This document shows, piece after piece, positions 51,049 through 59,478 of a DNA stretch of 64,000 nucleotides. Source of the stretch: 62-47 sp051954235 (GTDB lineage: Bacteria; Pseudomonadota; Alphaproteobacteria; Rhizobiales; Xanthobacteraceae); assembly GCA_051954235.1 (NCBI GenBank), contig JBQCHY010000013.1:1-64000 (forward strand), in the 5' to 3' direction. Under the pieces are notes generated by a model that was not told the DNA's origin, did no database searches, and worked only from the letters and a program-made list of their open reading frames with translations. Both the position numbers and the translations under genes were made by a program. The number at the start of each line of letters is the position of its first letter. The first letter of the stretch is position 1.

Positions 51049-52617
51049 CTACTCGTCCTTCGGTTCGATATAGCGCGGAAAGATCGGCGCCGGCGGCGGC
51101 AAAGCCGTTCCGGGCGCGATGCGGGTTGCGCCGCCGAGTTGGCTGAAGTCACGCACGTCCGCTGGAACACCGAGGCTATCGAGCAGCTTCGCGGCAGAGG
51201 ATGGCATCACCGGCTGCGCGAGGATCGCGATCTGGCGCAGCACTTCGGCGGTGACGTAGAGCACCGTGCGTTGACGCGCAGGGTCGGTCTTGGCCAGCGC
51301 CCACGGCGCTTCGCCCGCGAAGTAACGATTGGCTTCGGCCACGACGGCCCATACCGCGCTCAGATAATGGTGAATCTGCTCTGTCCCCATCGCGGTACGC
51401 GCCAGCGCGACCATGCCGTCGGCTTGTGCGAGGATCGCCTTGTCGTTGTCGCTGAATGCGCCCGGCTCCGGCAGCGTGCCGTTGCATTGCTTCGCGATCA
51501 TGGTCAGCGAGCGTTGCGCGAGATTGCCGAGATCGTTGGCGAGATCAGCGTTGATGCGCGCGACGATCGCCTCGTGATTGTAGCTGCCGTCCTGCCCGAA
51601 CGAAACTTCGCGCAGGAAGAAGTAGCGGATTTGATCGACGCCGTATTGCTTGGCGAAATCGAACGGGCTGACAACGTTGCCGACCGACTTCTACATCTTC
51701 TCGCCGCGGTTCAAAAGAAAGCCGTGACTGAACACACGATGCGGCACCTCGACACCGGCCGCCATCAGGAATGCTGGCCAATACACCGCATGGAAGCGCA
51801 CGATGTCCTTGCCGATGACATGCAGGTTCGCCGGCCAATAACGCTTGAATAAGTCGCTGTCGACGTCGGGATAACCGACACCGGTGATGTAGTTGGTCAA
51901 CGCGTCGATCCAGACATACATCACATGCTTCGGCGCGCCGGGGACATGAATGCCCCAGTCGAACGTGGTGCGGGAGATCGACAGATCCTGTAATCCGCCG
52001 CGCACGAAACTTGCGACCTCGTTGAGCCGTTCGCGCGGCAGCACGAAATCCGGCACGCGCTTGTAGAGATCGAGCAGCTTGTCCTGATAGGCCGAAAGCC
52101 TGAAGAAGTAGGTCTCCTCCTCGGTCCAGTCCACCGGCGAGCCGAGCGGCTCGCGGCGCACGCCATCGGCGCCGACAGTCGTTTCGTCCTCGGCGAAGTA
52201 GGCTTCCTGACGGACCGAATACCAGCCGGCATACTTGTCGAGATAGATATCGCCGTTCTTCTCGATTGCCTGCCACAGCGCCTGACACGAGCGCTTATGG
52301 CGCGGTTCCGTGGTGCGGATGTAGTCGTCGTAGGAAATGTCGAGCGCCGCCATCATCTCGCGGAAGCGCGCCGAGTTGCGATCCGCCAATTGCAGCGGCG
52401 TCAACCCTTCGGCGATCGCCGTCTGCTGCATCTTCAAGCCGTGCTCGTCGGTGCCGGTCATGAAGCGGACGTCGTAGCCGTCGAGCCGGCGGAACCGCGC
52501 GATCGCGTCGGAGGCCATCGCAGTATAAGCGTGACCGATATGCGGCTCGCCGTTGGGATAGAAGATCGGCGTCGTAAGGAAGTAACGCGGACGGGATGAC
52601 TCAGACTGTGACGTCAT
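51049..52617 (-). pseudogene. metG: Methionyl-tRNA synthetase gene with in-frame TAG inside KMSKS
   Basis: MetG charges initiator and elongator tRNA-Met. The frame is continuous over 522 codons. The first part has the HIGH motif (PHIGH, 25-29), GTDEHGLKMQQTA and YVWIDALTNYITG. At codon 309 (51691-51693) the family motif KMSKS reads KM-stop-KS: TAG stands where TCG would give Ser. Conserved sequence then resumes (KSVGNVVSPFDFAKQYGVDQ and the anticodon-binding helices) to the natural end FPRYIEPKDE. ATG was chosen over a TTG three codons upstream. Without readthrough the product lacks half the catalytic loop and the anticodon domain. A sequencing error, a real lesion backed by a second gene, or suppression are the options. 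Confidence 0.93.
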
Positions 52618-52665
52618 TTGCTGCAATCGGATGCTTGAGAGGATGAGGTTGCCGGGAACGCGGTA

Positions 52666-53706
52666 TCAGCGCGTCGCCTCCGACAGTTGATCGAATACGG
52701 AAAAAACCAGCGGTTTTCGATCGAGATTGAAGGATTCGACGTCGCGCGCGGCGCGGCTGATCTTTTCCCATACCTCCGCCAACCGCGCAAGTTGTGCCAG
52801 ATCGGCGTTGGTCACCTCGCCGTGCAACTTGCCCGTCACCCAGCGGTCGACGCTGTCGGTAAAAGCCGCGAGCGTGGTCCGATCACTGCCGCCGAGCGCA
52901 TCGCCGAGGGCGTGCAGTTGACGTTGATCCACATGAGGTAGTGCATTCAGCAACTCGGCTGTCCGCTGGTGCAGCTTGAGGGCGTTGCCGCCCATGAGGC
53001 CGAGCGCCCGCCCGACGCTGCCCTCGGAAACTCCTGACGCCTCGATCACCGCCGGCGCATCGGCCGCCTCACCTGTTGCCGCCGCCACGGCCGCCGCGAC
53101 GTCAGGCGGCGTCAGCGGACGCAGCGCCAGCCTGCGACATCGCGACTGGATAGTCGGCAGCACCTTGCCGGGTGCGTGACTGAGCAGCAGCAGGATCGAG
53201 CGACGCGGCGGCTCCTCCAGAATCTTCAGCAGCGCATTGGCGGCATTGGCGTTGAATTCGTCGACGGTGTCGACGATGCAGACACGCCAGCCATCGACTG
53301 CCGCGGTGGAGCCGAAAAATTCGATCGTCTTCCGCGTATCGTCGACGGTGATAAAGTTTCGCAGCACGCCCTTTTCGTTGAGACCGCGCTGCAGGGTCAG
53401 CAATCCGCCATGCGCACCGGACGCTACCTGTCGCACGACCGGATGAGATTCATCGACGTGAAGCGACGAGGCTTGCTGCACCTCCGGCGCAGCCGGGTCG
53501 CGATGCGCCAGCACGAAGCGCGCCATCCGGTAAGCAAGCGTCGCCTTGCCGATCCCTTGAGCACCGCCGATCAGCCACGCATGAGGAATGCGACCGCTCC
53601 GATAGGCATCGAGCAAGGTTTGTTCGGCCTCGCGATGACCGAACAGCGCCGTGGTCAGGCGCGGTTCGCGGCTCTCGATGGTTGTCTCCGTCGCTTTGGC
53701 GCTCAT
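52666..53706 (-). CDS. holB: DNA polymerase III delta' subunit
   Basis: The delta' subunit of the clamp loader. The 346-residue protein shows FGHREAEQTLLDAYRSGRIPHAWL, a P-loop-like GGAQGIGKATLAYRMA, the DExx-equivalent VDTVDEFNANAANALLKILEEPP, and the SRC motif LPTIQSRCRRLALRPL. The first ten or so residues are extra. It overlaps tmk by four bases and precedes metG by about 50 bases, in the usual tmk-holB-metG-tatD order. Confidence 0.94.
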   Translation of the reverse strand: MSAKATETTIESREPRLTTALFGHREAEQTLLDAYRSGRIPHAWLIGGAQGIGKATLAYRMARFVLAHRDPAAPEVQQASSLHVDESHPVVRQVASGAHGGLLTLQRGLNEKGVLRNFITVDDTRKTIEFFGSTAAVDGWRVCIVDTVDEFNANAANALLKILEEPPRRSILLLLSHAPGKVLPTIQSRCRRLALRPLTPPDVAAAVAAATGEAADAPAVIEASGVSEGSVGRALGLMGGNALKLHQRTAELLNALPHVDQRQLHALGDALGGSDRTTLAAFTDSVDRWVTGKLHGEVTNADLAQLARLAEVWEKISRAARDVESFNLDRKPLVFSVFDQLSEATR

Positions 53707-54398
53707 GATCGTTGCACCTCAGCCGACTTCGCAAGCAGATGCCGCTGATACAAGGCCGACCATATGGTGTCGGTGACGTGCTCGCGCGATTGGGTAGCAT
53801 CGATGACAACGCAACGCTCCGGTTCGCGGGCTGCGATCGCGCGGTAACCCTCGCGTAATTTGCGATGGAAATCGACGTTCTCCGCTTCGAAACGATCGGG
53901 CGTATCAGCGCCACGGCGGCTGGCGGCACGCTGCATCCCGACTTCGACGGGAACGTCGAGGATGAAGGTCAGGTCGGGTTTCAACGATCCGATGGTGACG
54001 CGCTCCATGGCATCGAGCAGGCGCAGATCGACCTTTCCCGCGTGGCCCTGATAGACTCGTGTCGAATCCGCGAAACGATCGCACAGCACCCAAATGTTTT
54101 GCGCCAGCGCCGGTTCGATCACGTTGCGGACGTGATCGTCGCGGGCGGCGATGAACAGCAAAGTCTCGGCCTCCGCGCCAAGCATCTTGCCGACGCCCGA
54201 CAACAGAACGTGACGGATGATTTCCGCGCCGGGCGAGCCGCCGGGTTCGCGCGTGACGATGGCGCGCAGCCCCTCCGCGTCGAGCCGTTCGGCCAGCAGC
54301 TTGATCTGGGTGGATTTGCCGGAGCCCTCGCCGCCTTCGAAAGTGATGAAACGGCCGCGTGTCGCGGCACCCGCCGCACTGATTTCCCCCGCCATCAC
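53703..54398 (-). CDS. tmk: Thymidylate kinase
   Basis: Phosphorylates dTMP to dTDP for DNA synthesis. The 231 residues include the P-loop FEGGEGSGKSTQIKLLAERL, the DR-type motif TREPGGSPGAEIIR, the dTMP-binding CDRFADSTRVYQGHAGKVD, and a LID region with RRGADTPDRFEAE. About fifteen non-conserved residues precede the fold. Four-base overlaps with the dac gene upstream and holB downstream imply translational coupling. Confidence 0.96.
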   Translation of the reverse strand: MMAGEISAAGAATRGRFITFEGGEGSGKSTQIKLLAERLDAEGLRAIVTREPGGSPGAEIIRHVLLSGVGKMLGAEAETLLFIAARDDHVRNVIEPALAQNIWVLCDRFADSTRVYQGHAGKVDLRLLDAMERVTIGSLKPDLTFILDVPVEVGMQRAASRRGADTPDRFEAENVDFHRKLREGYRAIAAREPERCVVIDATQSREHVTDTIWSALYQRHLLAKSAEVQRS

Positions 54399-55642
54399 AG
54401 TTTCTCGATGCCTGCGCGGAACATGCCGATCATCAACTCGCTTACGCCATCGAAAGCGCGTTGCATGGTGGTGCCGGTCCCTACCGCATCGAGCGCGTAG
54501 AGCGGCTCCTCAACCGCGACGTTGGCACCACGCCACACTTTGATCGAACCGATGCGCTGCCCTGGTTCGACTGGTGCGCGGACAGGACCGTCATAGACGA
54601 TCCGCGCCAGCAGTTTGTCGTTGCCGTTCTTCTGCACCATCACACGAACCGGCTCGGTCGTTGCAACACGCACCCATCGTTGCGTGCCGCCAAACACTTT
54701 GGCGGATCCCACCGGTGCCTTGGCCGCGAACAGGGTACGGGTTTCAAAATTGCGGAAACCCCATTCCAACAGCTTCTTCGCCTCGGCCGCGCGGTCATCC
54801 TTGTCTTCCAGACCGTTGATCGCAACGATCAGGCGGGTGCCGTTCTGCACCGCCGAACCGACCATACCGTAACCACCTTCCTTGGTGTAACCGGTTTTCA
54901 ATCCGTCCGCGCCTTCCAGCGATTTCAGCAACGGATTGCGGTTCTGCTGCCGGATCTTGTTCCAGGTGAATTCCTGCTGGCCGAACAGCTTGTAGAATTC
55001 GGGATAGGTGTGAATGATGTGGCGCGCGAGTTGCGACAGTTCGCGAACCGTCATCTTGTTGTCGGGATCGGGCAACCCCGTGGAATTGCCGAACGTCGAT
55101 CGCGTCAAGCCGAGTTCGCGCGCGCGCTTCGTCATCATCTCGGCAAACGCTTTCTCGCCGCCGGCGATACCTTCCGCCAGCACCATGCAGGAGTCGTTGC
55201 CGCTCTGGATAATGGCGCCGTGCAGCAGATCGTCGACCGGGACATTGCTGTGGATCGCTGCAAACATCGTCGAGCCGCCGGCCGGCGCGCCGCCCTTGCG
55301 CCACGCGTTCTCGCTGACCTTGAATTCGTCGGTCAGTTTCAACTCGCCCTGCTTGATGGCGTGAAAGACAACCTCGACGGTCATCAGTTTCATCATGCTG
55401 GAGGGCGCGCGGAGTTCGTCGGCGTTCTTCTCAAACAGGACGCTGCCGCTGCTTGCCTCGATCAGGATTGCCGTCGGCGCATCGGTGTTGAACCCCTCGT
55501 CCTTCTTCGCGCCCTGCACGCTGTTGTTGGCCGCATAGGCCACCGTCGCGAACGCCAGTCCGCACGCGACAAGGCCGGCCAGCGACCACCGCCAAAGGCC
55601 CAATTTCCGCGCTTGAGAGGAATGAAGTCGTTCGTGTCGCAT
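54395..55642 (-). CDS. D-alanyl-D-alanine carboxypeptidase (DacA/PBP5 family)
   Basis: A periplasmic low-molecular-mass PBP that trims the terminal D-Ala from pentapeptides and so limits crosslinking. The 415 residues begin with a signal/anchor segment (about 14-38). The catalytic motifs are SxxK in APSSMMKLMTVEV, SGN in IIQSGNDSCMVLAEG and KTG in ADGLKTGYTKEGGYGM. A PBP5 C-terminal beta domain follows. It leads the dac-tmk-holB-metG-tatD-MBL set with a four-base overlap into tmk. Confidence 0.94.
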   Translation of the reverse strand: MRHERLHSSQARKLGLWRWSLAGLVACGLAFATVAYAANNSVQGAKKDEGFNTDAPTAILIEASSGSVLFEKNADELRAPSSMMKLMTVEVVFHAIKQGELKLTDEFKVSENAWRKGGAPAGGSTMFAAIHSNVPVDDLLHGAIIQSGNDSCMVLAEGIAGGEKAFAEMMTKRARELGLTRSTFGNSTGLPDPDNKMTVRELSQLARHIIHTYPEFYKLFGQQEFTWNKIRQQNRNPLLKSLEGADGLKTGYTKEGGYGMVGSAVQNGTRLIVAINGLEDKDDRAAEAKKLLEWGFRNFETRTLFAAKAPVGSAKVFGGTQRWVRVATTEPVRVMVQKNGNDKLLARIVYDGPVRAPVEPGQRIGSIKVWRGANVAVEEPLYALDAVGTGTTMQRAFDGVSELMIGMFRAGIEKL

Positions 55643-55794
55643 GCCGCATATCCTGAGCGCTTAGTCTACCAGCGCGGTTTTGCCGGAACAACATATGGCG
55701 AAAGATGATTGCGGGAGCGCCCGGTTGCGGGGCGGCGTTATCGCCCTTATCGTTCCGCCCGCCGCTTCACCCACCCTCGCAAAGGCCGCCCGCG

Positions 55795-56754
55795 ATGTCT
55801 TCCAATAGAACCCTGAGCGTCAATGGCATCGAGATGTTCGTGCGCGAACAGGGACAGGGACCGCTGGTTTTGCTCTGTCACGGATGGCCGGAACTGTCCT
55901 ATTCGTGGCGGCACCAGATGGCGCCGCTCGCCGCTGCCGGCTACCGCGTCGCCGCGCCCGACATGCGCGGTTTTGGCCGAACCAGCGCACCCGCGAATAT
56001 CGATGCCTATAGCATCTTCGATCTCACCGGCGACATGGTGGCGCTGGTCGAAGCGCTCGGCGAAAAGAACGCCGTCATTATCGGGCACGACTGGGGCGCG
56101 CCGGTCGCTTGGCACGCCGCCTTGTTCCGACCCGATATCTTCACCGCCGTTGCAGGTTTGAGCGTGCCGCCACCGTTGCGCGGCCGGGGTCGTCCGCTCG
56201 AGACGCTGCGCGGCAACGGCATCGAGAATTTCTATTGGCAATATTTTCAGACCCCAGGCGTCGCGGAAGCCGAATTCGAACGCGACGTCGCTTTCACCAT
56301 GCGCGCCGTATTCGCACGCGGGTTCACCGATCCTGATGCCTCGCTATTCGTGCAAGACGGCAAGGGCTTTCTCGGTGACCCATCGATCGCACGAACATTG
56401 CCCGAGTGGATCACCGACACCGAACTGGCCGAGTTCATCACCGCTTTTCGTGCATCCGGATTTCGCGGTGGCCTGAACTGGTATCGCAACATCGACCGCA
56501 ACTGGGACCTGACCGCGCCGTGGCAGGGCGGGCAAATTCATCAGCCGTCGCTATTCATCGCCGGGACCGAGGATTCGGTCATCAAGGGATTGATCGGCGC
56601 CAAACGTGTGCACGATCTGGAGCGCGTGCTGCCCAATCTCAAACAGAAACTGCTGATCGAAGGCGCCGGCCATTGGATCCAGCAGGAACGCCCGGCCGAG
56701 GTCAACGCGGCACTGATCGCGTTTCTATCCGAGGTGACAGGGCGTAACTCTTAG
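55795..56754 (+). CDS. Alpha/beta-hydrolase, soluble epoxide hydrolase-like
   Basis: A 319-residue enzyme with the epoxide-hydrolase layout: HGWPELSYSWRHQ (oxyanion hole), nucleophile Asp99 in GHDWGAPVAWHAA, a helical cap (about 140-225), and the base His in GAGHWIQQERPAEVN. Two cap tyrosines would activate the epoxide; Tyr in NFYWQYF and NWYRNIDRNWDL are candidates. An Asp nucleophile also occurs in fluoroacetate and haloalkane dehalogenases, which cannot be excluded. It is on the strand opposite its neighbours, and its TAG stop overlaps the TAA stop of rlpA. Confidence 0.88.
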   Translation: MSSNRTLSVNGIEMFVREQGQGPLVLLCHGWPELSYSWRHQMAPLAAAGYRVAAPDMRGFGRTSAPANIDAYSIFDLTGDMVALVEALGEKNAVIIGHDWGAPVAWHAALFRPDIFTAVAGLSVPPPLRGRGRPLETLRGNGIENFYWQYFQTPGVAEAEFERDVAFTMRAVFARGFTDPDASLFVQDGKGFLGDPSIARTLPEWITDTELAEFITAFRASGFRGGLNWYRNIDRNWDLTAPWQGGQIHQPSLFIAGTEDSVIKGLIGAKRVHDLERVLPNLKQKLLIEGAGHWIQQERPAEVNAALIAFLSEVTGRNS

Positions 56755-57689
56755 TAAAGCCCGCGTCCGGACAAAATCTCGCGCGGGCTGTCCTGCTGCT
56801 CGACAGGCGCGTAGGCATCGACAACACGGCTCGCGGCGACATGGCTGCGCCCGCCATAGCTGACGGCACGGGGATTTTCGAGCGGTGCACGATCGATCCG
56901 CGCCACGCGCGACGATGACATTTCTGACGTCGCATTGACAGAATTGGCGTCGCCGGCTGTATTGCCCAGGCTATACGGCCGTTCTTCCGGCATCGGAACG
57001 TTACCGCGCACGGGAGTGCCGCTCGTCCGCGACATCTCCGGAACGAACGGGCGTGCTGACGCAATCCGGACAGTTGATGGCGACGGCGCGGGTTCGCCGG
57101 TCCGCAAGGTCGCGACCAGTTGTCGGTCGTCCGATCCTTCCAGCGGCGCGCGGCCGACGTATTCGACGCGAACGCGCGCGATGCCGCGCCCTTTGAAATC
57201 CAGCAGATTCGCCGCCTTGTTGGAGACGTCGATGATGCGGTTGCCGTGATACGGCCCGCGATCGTTGACGCGAACGATCAGCGACTTGCCGTTGCTGAGA
57301 TTGGTGACGCGCGCGTAGCTCGGGATCGGCATGGTTCGATGCGCAGCGGTCAGTGTATCCATGTCGAAAATTTCGCCATTCGCGGTCAGGCGGCCATGGA
57401 AGGCATCGCCATACCACGACGCCATGCCCTCTTCGCGATAGTGCGGGTCTTCCTGCGGGACGTAGACCCGGCCGCCGACGGTGTACGGCTTACCGACCCG
57501 ATAGGTGCCGCCGCCCTTGGGCACCGGCTCACCGAACGCAACCACGCGCGGACTGCTGGACACGCCGTATTTGGGATCGACGCGGCTGAATTTTCCGGAA
57601 GAGACGCAATTGGCGAGCAACAGGCAGGATCCGACGGCGACGACCGCGCGCGTGGTTCCGATCACCCTCGTAGAACAGCGAATCCCCAT
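56751..57689 (-). CDS. rlpA: RlpA-like septal ring lytic transglycosylase lipoprotein
   Basis: RlpA cleaves glycan strands lacking stem peptides. The 312-residue product has a lipoprotein signal with lipobox Cys28 (SCLLLANC), then the double-psi beta-barrel: GMASWYGDAFHGRLTANGE, LTAAHRTMPIPSYARVTNL, VRVNDRGPYHGNRIIDVS. The C-terminal 130 residues are Ser/Pro/Arg-rich and disordered-looking; I do not see the SPOR domain present in Escherichia coli RlpA. An in-frame start ten codons upstream is less suited to a lipoprotein signal. Confidence 0.9.
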   Translation of the reverse strand: MGIRCSTRVIGTTRAVVAVGSCLLLANCVSSGKFSRVDPKYGVSSSPRVVAFGEPVPKGGGTYRVGKPYTVGGRVYVPQEDPHYREEGMASWYGDAFHGRLTANGEIFDMDTLTAAHRTMPIPSYARVTNLSNGKSLIVRVNDRGPYHGNRIIDVSNKAANLLDFKGRGIARVRVEYVGRAPLEGSDDRQLVATLRTGEPAPSPSTVRIASARPFVPEMSRTSGTPVRGNVPMPEERPYSLGNTAGDANSVNATSEMSSSRVARIDRAPLENPRAVSYGGRSHVAASRVVDAYAPVEQQDSPREILSGRGLY

Positions 57690-57756
57690 GTGCCCCAAAA
57701 TACCATTCAGATGGTCCAAGCCCTAATTTGTTTAGCTTGGCACCCCAATTCCCCAA

Positions 57757-57779
57757 CTCGCTCCCTTTACGAGAGCGAG
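57757..57779. other. Hairpin upstream of rlpA
   Basis: CTCGCTC (57757-57763) and GAGCGAG (57773-57779) form a 7-bp stem about 70 bases before the rlpA start. It may belong to the rlpA leader or end the cytochrome gene transcript, both on the minus strand. Confidence 0.3.
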
Positions 57780-57877
57780 GTTAACATACCGCAATCCGAT
57801 CAAGGCGGAAATTGGGTGACGCATCGGACGTGGTAAACCATTGGTTGCCTCTCGCCATCGGCGAGATCGCGTGAGGG

Positions 57878-58336
57878 CTACTTGCCCGACTCCTGACGGC
57901 TAATGGCCCAGACATAGGCCGCGACAGCATCGACATCCGCGGGCTCCAGATCGCCATCCCGGCCCGGGGCGACGGCCATGTTATGCAGGATGGAGCGCTT
58001 CAACTCTTTGACGCTGCCATCGCTCCAAATGAACATACCGGCCGTCAGATCATTCCCGTTCGTCGTCCCCTTCCCGTCGACACCGTGACAGACGCTGCAT
58101 TGTCCATTCGCGGCCTCGCCATGGAAAACGCGATCGCCGTGCAATATCTGGTCGCGGCTGAATCCGGCGGGTACCGGCAACGCCTCGACCGGGGGCCGTA
58201 TCTGGTCTCTGTACATACTGAGCGGCGGCGTCACGAGTTTGAGCTCCTGCTGAGCCGGCTCCGCTCTCGATACCGCAAGCTGCGTGAAGACCAACGCGCA
58301 AACGACCACCGTCAAAATAACTGGACGCGCTCCCAT
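57878..58336 (-). CDS. Periplasmic class I c-type cytochrome
   Basis: A 152-residue monohaem cytochrome c. A signal peptide ends near VSRAEPAQQ. The haem motif CSVCH is at 80-84 (AANGQCSVCHGVDGKGT), and the likely methionine ligand is in ILHNMAVAPGRDGDL. The protein ends in the typical C-terminal helix DVDAVAAYVWAISRQ. No oxidase or dehydrogenase gene is adjacent, so its redox partner is unknown. Confidence 0.9.
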   Translation of the reverse strand: MGARPVILTVVVCALVFTQLAVSRAEPAQQELKLVTPPLSMYRDQIRPPVEALPVPAGFSRDQILHGDRVFHGEAANGQCSVCHGVDGKGTTNGNDLTAGMFIWSDGSVKELKRSILHNMAVAPGRDGDLEPADVDAVAAYVWAISRQESGK

Positions 58337-58638
58337 GGATTACCTCCCGGAATGTTCCGTCGTGGTGGCCAAAACGGTTCAGCGACCAAAGTTTTCCTGG
58401 CCGACCGCGCATGATCGTAACATCGATCGCCGCCCTTTCAACGTCATCTGAGTCCGGAAGTACAGCCCCTACACCCTTGCCGCGTTCTCCCTCATTCCGT
58501 CGTCAGACTGGGTTTGCATCCGCTACGCACGTTGACGAGGCATTGCGGCCTGCAATAAGTAGGCGCACGAGATTTCGGATCGTAAGCGACGGCACCTCAC
58601 CTTACCCGCCATCGTGATTTTAAACGGTCCCAATCAAC
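58337..58638. other. Noncoding gap between the cytochrome gene and tRNA-Ser
   Basis: About 300 bases with the cytochrome promoter (leftward) and tRNA promoter (rightward) presumably inside. I see no additional gene, repeat or structured element. Confidence 0.4.
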
Positions 58639-58728
58639 GGAAGGGTGGCCGAGTGGTTTAAGGCACCGGTCTTGAAAACCGGCGTGCCCGCAAGGGTACC
58701 GTGGGTTCGAATCCCACCCCTTCCGCCA
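58639..58728 (+). tRNA. tRNA-Ser (UGA anticodon), CCA encoded
   Basis: A class II tRNA. The acceptor stem pairs GGAAGGG with CCCTTCC, followed by discriminator G and encoded CCA. The anticodon arm is CCGGT-CTTGAAA-ACCGG with anticodon TGA, which reads UCN serine codons. A long variable arm (CGTGCCCGCAAGGGTACC) and the T arm GTGGG-TTCGAAT-CCCAC are present. Confidence 0.97.
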
Positions 58729-58731
58729 CCA

Positions 58732-58857
58732 TTTTGTCTAACCGAAGAGATTAAGTCGCAGATTGCCGCGATCGCCTCATGGATTAAATTGCAGGGCGAG
58801 GAAATGAGCCAGACGGAAGCTATTCGCAGGCTGCTGGTGGAGCGGGGATTGAAGTGA
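58732..58857 (+). pseudogene. Ribbon-helix-helix protein relic beside tRNA-Ser
   Basis: Translating onward from the tRNA end gives LTEEIKSQIAAIASWIKLQG then EEMSQTEAIRRLLVERGLK and a stop. This matches the two-helix core of small ribbon-helix-helix regulators (the SRSEAIRRLLELGL-type second helix). The first beta strand and a start codon are missing, because the frame runs back into the tRNA gene. It looks like the 3' remnant of a gene cut at the tRNA, as happens when elements integrate and decay. An active short protein from an internal ATG is less likely. Confidence 0.55.
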
Positions 58858-58936
58858 TAGCCTCTTCGCAAGCGCCTCCGTTGATTGCCGGGGTACTCGG
58901 CAATTCAATTCACCGCTCAACCTAAGGGATCACGAC

Positions 58937-59425
58937 ATGGGTCCTCCTGCTGCTCGGATCGGTGACGCAACCGCTCATGGTTCCCCGCTCGTTCCAGGCC
59001 CGCCGAGTCCGAACGTCTTCATCGGCGGGCAGCCTGCGTGGCTCGGGATGACAGCCGCAGCAGCGGCGGCACTGGCGGCGACGATCGCCGCAGGTGCAAA
59101 GGACGTAGCCGACAAGACCGCGAAGGCTAGCGCGGCCGCAGCGCTCGGTCCGGTTGCTGCGGCAAAAGCGCAGAAAGACCTGGCGGAGGCCACGGAGAAA
59201 GCCATGTCGAACACGGCTGCGGCCATGTCAGGGTCCGGTGCCAGCATCAATGCCTGCCCGATGCTGACGGTGCTCGTCCCGCACGGCATCGGCGTCGTTA
59301 CCAAACCAAGCGCAACCGTTTTCATCAACAGCATGGGTGCATGCCGGGTCGGCGATATCATCACCGAAGTCACCGCCGTGAACACCATCGCCGTCGGTTT
59401 TCCAACGGTGCTTATTGGAGGCTGA
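58937..59425 (+). CDS. PAAR-like spike-tip protein with Ala-rich insertion
   Basis: A 162-residue protein. Its two ends form a PAAR-type fold: ARIGDATAHGSPLVPGPPSP and VFIGGQPAW at the start; LTVLVPHGIGVVTKPSATVF, ACRVGDIIT and GFPTVLIGG at the end. Between them (about 36-105) is an Ala/Lys-rich helical stretch. PAAR proteins cap the VgrG spike of type VI secretion or other contractile systems and carry effectors. No vgrG, tss or effector gene is in the window, so it is an orphan tip protein. An AAGGG site precedes the ATG. Confidence 0.8.
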   Translation: MGPPAARIGDATAHGSPLVPGPPSPNVFIGGQPAWLGMTAAAAAALAATIAAGAKDVADKTAKASAAAALGPVAAAKAQKDLAEATEKAMSNTAAAMSGSGASINACPMLTVLVPHGIGVVTKPSATVFINSMGACRVGDIITEVTAVNTIAVGFPTVLIGG

Positions 59426-59478
59426 CACGCCACTGCGACATTGGTCGCGCATAATGTTTCCGCCGAGCACCGCTTACG

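Noticed and set aside
51691..51693. TAG as a sense codon by general recoding or pyrrolysine
   Set aside because: Several normal genes in the window (amiC, mrcA, anmK, the epoxide-hydrolase gene) end in TAG at family-typical positions, and no pyl genes are present.
51049..52617. metG as a frameshift or as two separate genes
   Set aside because: The frame does not change across the break; a single TAG interrupts it, so neither a frameshift nor natural gene fission fits.
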